Of a DNA stretch of 9,659 nt, positions 7,378-9,659 are shown one piece after another (position 1 is the stretch's first letter; every line of letters starts with the position of its first letter). The position numbers were made by a program, and so were the translations under genes. The stretch is taken from the NCBI GenBank assembly GCA_937967805.1, contig CALBTC010000116.1:1-9659 (forward strand). Reading direction: 5' to 3'. The stretch is from an uncultured Anaerolineaceae bacterium (lineage in GTDB: Bacteria > Chloroflexota > Anaerolineae > Promineifilales > Promineifilaceae). Below the pieces are notes generated by a model that saw only the letters and a program-made list of their open reading frames with translations, made no database searches and was not told where the DNA came from.

Positions 7378-7636
7378 CTCTTGTTTGCTGCGAATGATGC
7401 TGCTCAAGACAGTGTTCCAATTCAACATCGTACAAGCGATCCTTTATTTGGTTTTCCAAAGTTTTGTCTTGTGAAGCAGGCAGCAGGATGAGAAAATCCC
7501 AATCGGAATCGGTTCTGGCTGTGCCTCTGGCGCGAGAGCCGTACAGAATGATTTCTGCGTTGGGGGCCAGGGTGAGAACGGCCGTTTTCACCTGTTTGAG
7601 TAGTTCGCTTTTTTCAACTTGCTCTGTCACACTCAC
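7352..7636 (-). CDS. MNT-type nucleotidyltransferase, apparently 3'-truncated
   Basis: 94-residue minimal nucleotidyltransferase. The catalytic signature GS-x10-DxD is complete (G33, S34, D45, D47 in YGSRARGTARTDSDWDFLI). Up to about residue 74 (KDRLYDVELE) it follows the family. After that the protein reads EHCLEQHHSQQTRAK, while the shifted frame at 7416-7372 reads NTVLSSIIRSKQELR, which resembles the expected continuation (VxSSIIRSKQEW). A small indel near 7417 therefore seems to have shifted the frame, and the coding sequence then runs into the MITE-like palindrome. The GTG start at 7636 is used because the nearby ATG is followed at once by TGA. It sits 34 bases after another MNT gene with no HEPN gene between them. 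The catalytic core may still fold; likely a decaying gene. Confidence 0.75.
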   Translation of the reverse strand: MSVTEQVEKSELLKQVKTAVLTLAPNAEIILYGSRARGTARTDSDWDFLILLPASQDKTLENQIKDRLYDVELEHCLEQHHSQQTRAKTPNVAL

Positions 7637-7670
7637 ATCGACCTCAAAATGTAATCTAGAAATTCATGTC

Positions 7671-7973
7671 TCATATCGGTTGAACCTCACTCAAAATACG
7701 CTTGCCAATTCGCTTTCGCAGGTTTTTCTTAATGGCAACATCAACTTTTCGCTCAAGTAAATCGCTCAAATAATGTTCCAATTCAATTAAATCGAGCAGA
7801 TCGATGCGTGGCGGATCGGTTAAAGTAACCAAAATATCAATATCACTGTCAGACTTTTGTTCCCCACGCACGTAAGAGCCGGAAATGCCAATTTCGGTTA
7901 CGCCAATATTTTCATACAAATACGGCTTCTGCGCTTGCAAACGGTTTTTGATTTCAGCCAATGTGTACGACAT
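7671..7973 (-). CDS. MntA-like nucleotidyltransferase (MNT antitoxin)
   Basis: 100-residue, intact minimal nucleotidyltransferase of the type normally paired with a HEPN RNase (HepT); in characterised MntA-HepT systems it AMPylates the toxin. Seen: SGSYVRGEQKSDSDIDILV with G32, S33 and D44, D46 forming GS-x10-DxD, and D78 in KVDVAIKK as the third acidic residue. The C-terminal LRKRIGKRILSEV is typical of the family. The ATG at 7973 has no clear ribosome binding site. A HEPN gene would be expected directly downstream (below 7671). Instead there are 34 bases with a start-like ATGAATTTCTAG and a second MNT gene, so the toxin appears lost or located elsewhere. The divergent neighbour is the effector-associated-domain gene. 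Confidence 0.88.
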   Translation of the reverse strand: MSYTLAEIKNRLQAQKPYLYENIGVTEIGISGSYVRGEQKSDSDIDILVTLTDPPRIDLLDLIELEHYLSDLLERKVDVAIKKNLRKRIGKRILSEVQPI

Positions 7974-8141
7974 GCGTTCATGATAACGGATTTAGTCAAA
8001 GAGGTGGCATTGTGATTCTCGTGCTGTGTTAACGAGTGGTTAGTAGGTGATTTATGAGGGGCGCGGGGTGGAAACGGCCGTTTGGCCTGGCAAAATTGAG
8101 TACGTGCGCGTTTTCATCTCTATTGCCTGGACGCAGGCATT
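7974..8141. other. Divergent spacer between MNT and EAD genes
   Basis: Holds the upstream side of both divergent genes, an AACGGCCGTT copy at 8073-8082, and a short stem TGCCTG (8124-8129)/CAGGCA (8134-8139) followed by TTTTGATTT just before the EAD -35 box. A plus-strand frame is open from 8054, but it precedes the promoter and its product (PFGLAKLSTCAFSSLLPGRR) has no family look. No clear minus-strand promoter for the MNT gene is seen. Confidence 0.5.
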
Positions 8142-8169
8142 TTGATTTAGAAAGAGTTAGCCCTATAAT
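8142..8169 (+). promoter_or_regulatory. Sigma70-like promoter for the EAD gene
   Basis: TTGATT (8142-8147) and a perfect TATAAT (8164-8169) are 16 bases apart. Transcription would begin near 8176, giving a leader of about 60 bases before the ATG at 8237. This supports that start over the longer open frame from 8054, whose start would lie upstream of the promoter. Confidence 0.55.
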
Positions 8170-8176
8170 CTGGCCG

Positions 8177-8195
8177 AAGCCTTTCGGTAAGGCTT
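8177..8195 (+). promoter_or_regulatory. 5' leader hairpin of the EAD mRNA
   Basis: AAGCCTT and AAGGCTT form a perfect 7-bp stem with a TCGGT loop at the predicted 5' end of the transcript, followed by TATTGTCTCC. It could stabilise the mRNA 5' end or attenuate transcription. No riboswitch-like complexity is visible. Confidence 0.35.
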
Positions 8196-8236
8196 TATTG
8201 TCTCCCAAGATAACCAGACCCAAAACGGAAAAATTA

Positions 8237-9337
8237 ATGAATTGGCGAATGCAGCTTCGTACCGCGATTGAGGAACGTTTTGACGACAGTGAACTCCAGA
8301 CATTGTGCTTTGACCTGGGCGTAAAATATGAAACCCTGTCAGGCGATAACCTTACTGATAAGGTTCGGGAACTCATTGAGCATTTTGAGCGATTGAATGA
8401 AGTGCCAAGGCTGATTTCCTACTGTAAAGAGTGGCGGAAAAATGTGCCGTGGGATGAAATTGAAGCGGCAGCAAGAGCAGAAGCGGCTGCGGCAACAAAA
8501 GAAGAAAAGACAGCAAAACACCATGTTCTACCCCCGGTTAAATCATCCCGGCCCTTGCAGTTGACATTAACCCCACAAACCATTGCGATTGCAGTGATAG
8601 GTATTATCGTAGTAATCGGTGTTATCTACCTGCTGGTCCGCTCACCCAGGCAAGAGACAACATCCTTGCCGGTAACAGACACGCCGGCGACACAAACCAC
8701 AGCAGGCACGGCCGCAACGACCGTTCCCATAGCAGCCGATGCCACCGATGAACCGACACAGGCAACCACAGAGGCACCCACAGAAATCCCGCCAACGTCC
8801 ACCAGTGAGCCCACCCTAGAACCAACTCTGGAACCCACCATCACGCCGTCAGTTGAGGCGACAACACAAGTTGAACCCACTCCTGAACCAGCAGTTGAAG
8901 AGCCGGTAGAAGCTGAACCGACTGTGCTTTATCCAGACGGAACCCCGCTGGAACTGGTTTACGACCTCAACAGTTTTTATCTCTACAATCCATCCTCCAC
9001 ACGCGTTCGCGTGAGTGCCCTCAGCTTTGAGGCGCTGGATGATGCGGGACGGCCGTTAATTTATGGTATGGCTGGCGACCGCTGGACGCAGTTCTATAGT
9101 TTCGTGGACGGATTCGCCTGCGACAGCATCGAGCCCTTCGGCGTTGGCGGAGCTTACATGCGGCCACAGTTCTGCCGCAACTACAACGCTACCGTCACGC
9201 CGGCCCAAAACGGTGATGAAATATTCTGGATCGAGCGGCCCGGATCTGTTGAGTTTCGCGTATTGTGGGACGGTGAAGAAATTGCCCGCTGTCCTTTGGG
9301 GACCAACACCTGCCAGCTGGTTGTGCCCGCACCATAA
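8237..9337 (+). CDS. Membrane protein: effector-associated domain, TM helix, TPE-rich stalk, extracytoplasmic domain
   Basis: 366 residues. N-terminal ~72 residues (AIEERFDDSELQTLCFDLGV ... DNLTDKVRELIEHFERLNEV) match the death-like effector-associated domain (EAD) fold, an adaptor module that couples to a partner protein carrying the same EAD in bacterial conflict or signalling systems. A charged Ala/Glu-rich helix (73-93) follows, then one transmembrane helix (about 114-134), a Thr/Pro/Glu-rich stalk (about 139-230, with EPTLEPTLEP) and a C-terminal domain (231-366) starting LYPDGTPLELVYDLNSFYLY, with Cys295, 313, 352 and 359 that could form disulfides. Predicted topology: EAD inside, C-terminus outside, no cleavable signal peptide. 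It may be a surface sensor that recruits an EAD-tagged effector, but none is in the window. The stop codon abuts a truncated P-loop gene. Confidence 0.85.
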   Translation: MNWRMQLRTAIEERFDDSELQTLCFDLGVKYETLSGDNLTDKVRELIEHFERLNEVPRLISYCKEWRKNVPWDEIEAAARAEAAAATKEEKTAKHHVLPPVKSSRPLQLTLTPQTIAIAVIGIIVVIGVIYLLVRSPRQETTSLPVTDTPATQTTAGTAATTVPIAADATDEPTQATTEAPTEIPPTSTSEPTLEPTLEPTITPSVEATTQVEPTPEPAVEEPVEAEPTVLYPDGTPLELVYDLNSFYLYNPSSTRVRVSALSFEALDDAGRPLIYGMAGDRWTQFYSFVDGFACDSIEPFGVGGAYMRPQFCRNYNATVTPAQNGDEIFWIERPGSVEFRVLWDGEEIARCPLGTNTCQLVVPAP

Positions 9338-9382
9338 CTTGCCCGCGCACATGGGACCGATGAGCACGATTGTTGCGTTCAT
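9338..9382 (-). pseudogene. N-terminal fragment of a P-loop kinase/NTPase gene
   Basis: On the minus strand an ATG at 9382-9380 encodes MNATIVLIGPMCAGK, a beta strand plus Walker A (GPMCAGK), typical of small nucleotide or shikimate-type kinases. The similarity stops exactly at the Walker A lysine, before the expected Ser/Thr; beyond it the frame runs antisense through the end of the EAD gene (LWCGHNQLAG). A GAAGAG about eight bases upstream of the ATG looks like a ribosome binding site and TATGATAAT further upstream like a -10 box, so this was probably the real start of a gene now lost downstream of the junction at 9337/9338. Confidence 0.6.
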
Positions 9383-9417
9383 TTTGGCTCTTCAATCTCG
9401 TTGTGCCACAAAAATTA

Positions 9418-9564
9418 TCATACAGTGTCCCACTCGGCATCGTTGGGGAAAACCCGGGCCACGTTGCTGGTCATGAGGACCAGGTCGGCGTCAGGCATGC
9501 CCAGGGCGCTGGAATCGCCTTCGATCCACTGCACGCGCCCGGCACCCGGCTGGCGGTGAAGCAT
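9418..9564 (-). pseudogene. SAM-dependent methyltransferase fragment
   Basis: A 48-codon minus-strand frame reads HRQPGAGRVQWIEGDSSALG then MPDADLVLMTSNVARVFPND, ending AEWDTV before TGA at 9420-9418. The pattern VxWIEGDxSxL...DADLxxMTxxVAxVF is that of class I (type 11-like) methyltransferases around motifs II-III. The glycine-rich SAM-binding motif I before it and the C-terminal half after it are missing, so it is an internal fragment. It runs in the same direction as the P-loop remnant 36 bases downstream. Confidence 0.6.
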
Positions 9565-9659
9565 AAAAGTCTAGCGCAGTGTGTGAGAGAATCTTGCGAT
9601 TAACATTCCTATCTGGCATACCCACAAGCAGCATGTGATACCGTTTAATACCGAAGGCG
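9565..9659 (-). other. Unassigned edge segment
   Basis: A minus-strand frame is open from the window edge through this segment (containing RYHMLLVGMPDRNVNRKILS) to a stop at 9493-9491, overlapping the methyltransferase fragment in another frame. I do not recognise it. It may be the end of a gene or insertion sequence lying mostly outside the window, which would explain the loss of the methyltransferase 5' part. Confidence 0.2.

Larger units (their letters stand above)
368..9056. repeat. Dispersed highly iterated palindrome ACGGCCGT
   Basis: Sixteen exact ACGGCCGT copies begin at 368, 557, 1682, 3010, 3483, 3616, 4079, 5365, 5469, 5532, 6665, 6937, 7122, 7578, 8074 and 9049. Six extend to the 10-base AACGGCCGTT (3482, 4078, 5468, 5531, 7577, 8073). 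Three more GCGGCCGT copies begin at 2137, 5088 and 6557. At roughly 56% GC about 0.2 copies are expected. Copies lie in genes and spacers and in all three codon phases (R-P, G-R and T-A-V). Spacing is irregular, so this is not an array. Confidence 0.9.

Noticed and set aside
7977..8000. Promoter TTGACT/TATCAT for the MNT gene on the minus strand
   Set aside because: The two hexamers are only 8 bases apart, too close for a sigma70 promoter.
8054..8236. 61-codon N-terminal extension of the EAD protein
   Set aside because: The extension starts upstream of a good promoter (TATAAT at 8164-8169), crosses a leader hairpin and has no domain-like sequence; the EAD begins right after the ATG at 8237.
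368..9056. CRISPR array from the recurring short repeat
   Set aside because: The unit is only 8-10 bases, irregularly spaced by tens to more than a thousand bases, and mostly within coding sequence; no cas gene is present.

Overview
The window looks like chromosomal DNA of an uncultured Chloroflexota-like bacterium. This is inferred from the style of the membrane-anchored effector-associated-domain protein with its Thr/Pro/Glu-rich linker and from the interspersed hairpin repeats; no rRNA or other phylogenetic marker is present. Two parts are visible: a GC-rich housekeeping operon on the left, and a more AT-rich accessory island of small toxin-antitoxin-type genes, gene remnants and palindromic elements on the right.

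Left (1-5501): the two glutamate synthase (GOGAT) subunits, gltB (5' end outside the window) and gltD, co-directional and separated by about 108 bases that hold an imperfect hairpin built from CGCAAAG repeats. Together they make glutamate from glutamine and 2-oxoglutarate: GltD takes electrons from NADPH and passes them to the FMN/3Fe-4S site of GltB.

Middle (5502-7970): directly after the gltD stop codon is a structure that reads, on the minus strand, like an integron attC recombination site. It is followed by higA and higB (minus strand), so that higB-higA-attC has the shape of a mobile gene cassette. Next come a hairpin-rich spacer, a plus-strand DUF433 antitoxin gene with a decayed DUF5615 (PIN-like) toxin partner, REP-like hairpins, a 141-base nested palindrome resembling a MITE, and two minus-strand MNT-type nucleotidyltransferase genes. 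No HEPN partner is present, and the second MNT gene appears frameshifted and cut off by the palindrome.

Right (7971-9659): a good sigma70-like promoter drives a 366-residue protein with an N-terminal death-like effector-associated domain, one transmembrane helix, a Thr/Pro/Glu-rich stalk and a cysteine-containing extracytoplasmic domain. Its stop codon abuts the start of a P-loop kinase gene cut off inside the Walker A motif, and beyond that is a fragment of a SAM-dependent methyltransferase. Several recombination events seem to have left debris here.

Across the whole window the palindrome ACGGCCGT occurs 16 times (about 0.2 expected by base composition), in genes and spacers and in all three codon phases. 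This is a HIP1-like highly iterated palindrome and is the strongest genome-scale signal. The other main observations are the attC-like site with its HigBA cassette and the series of broken conflict modules.
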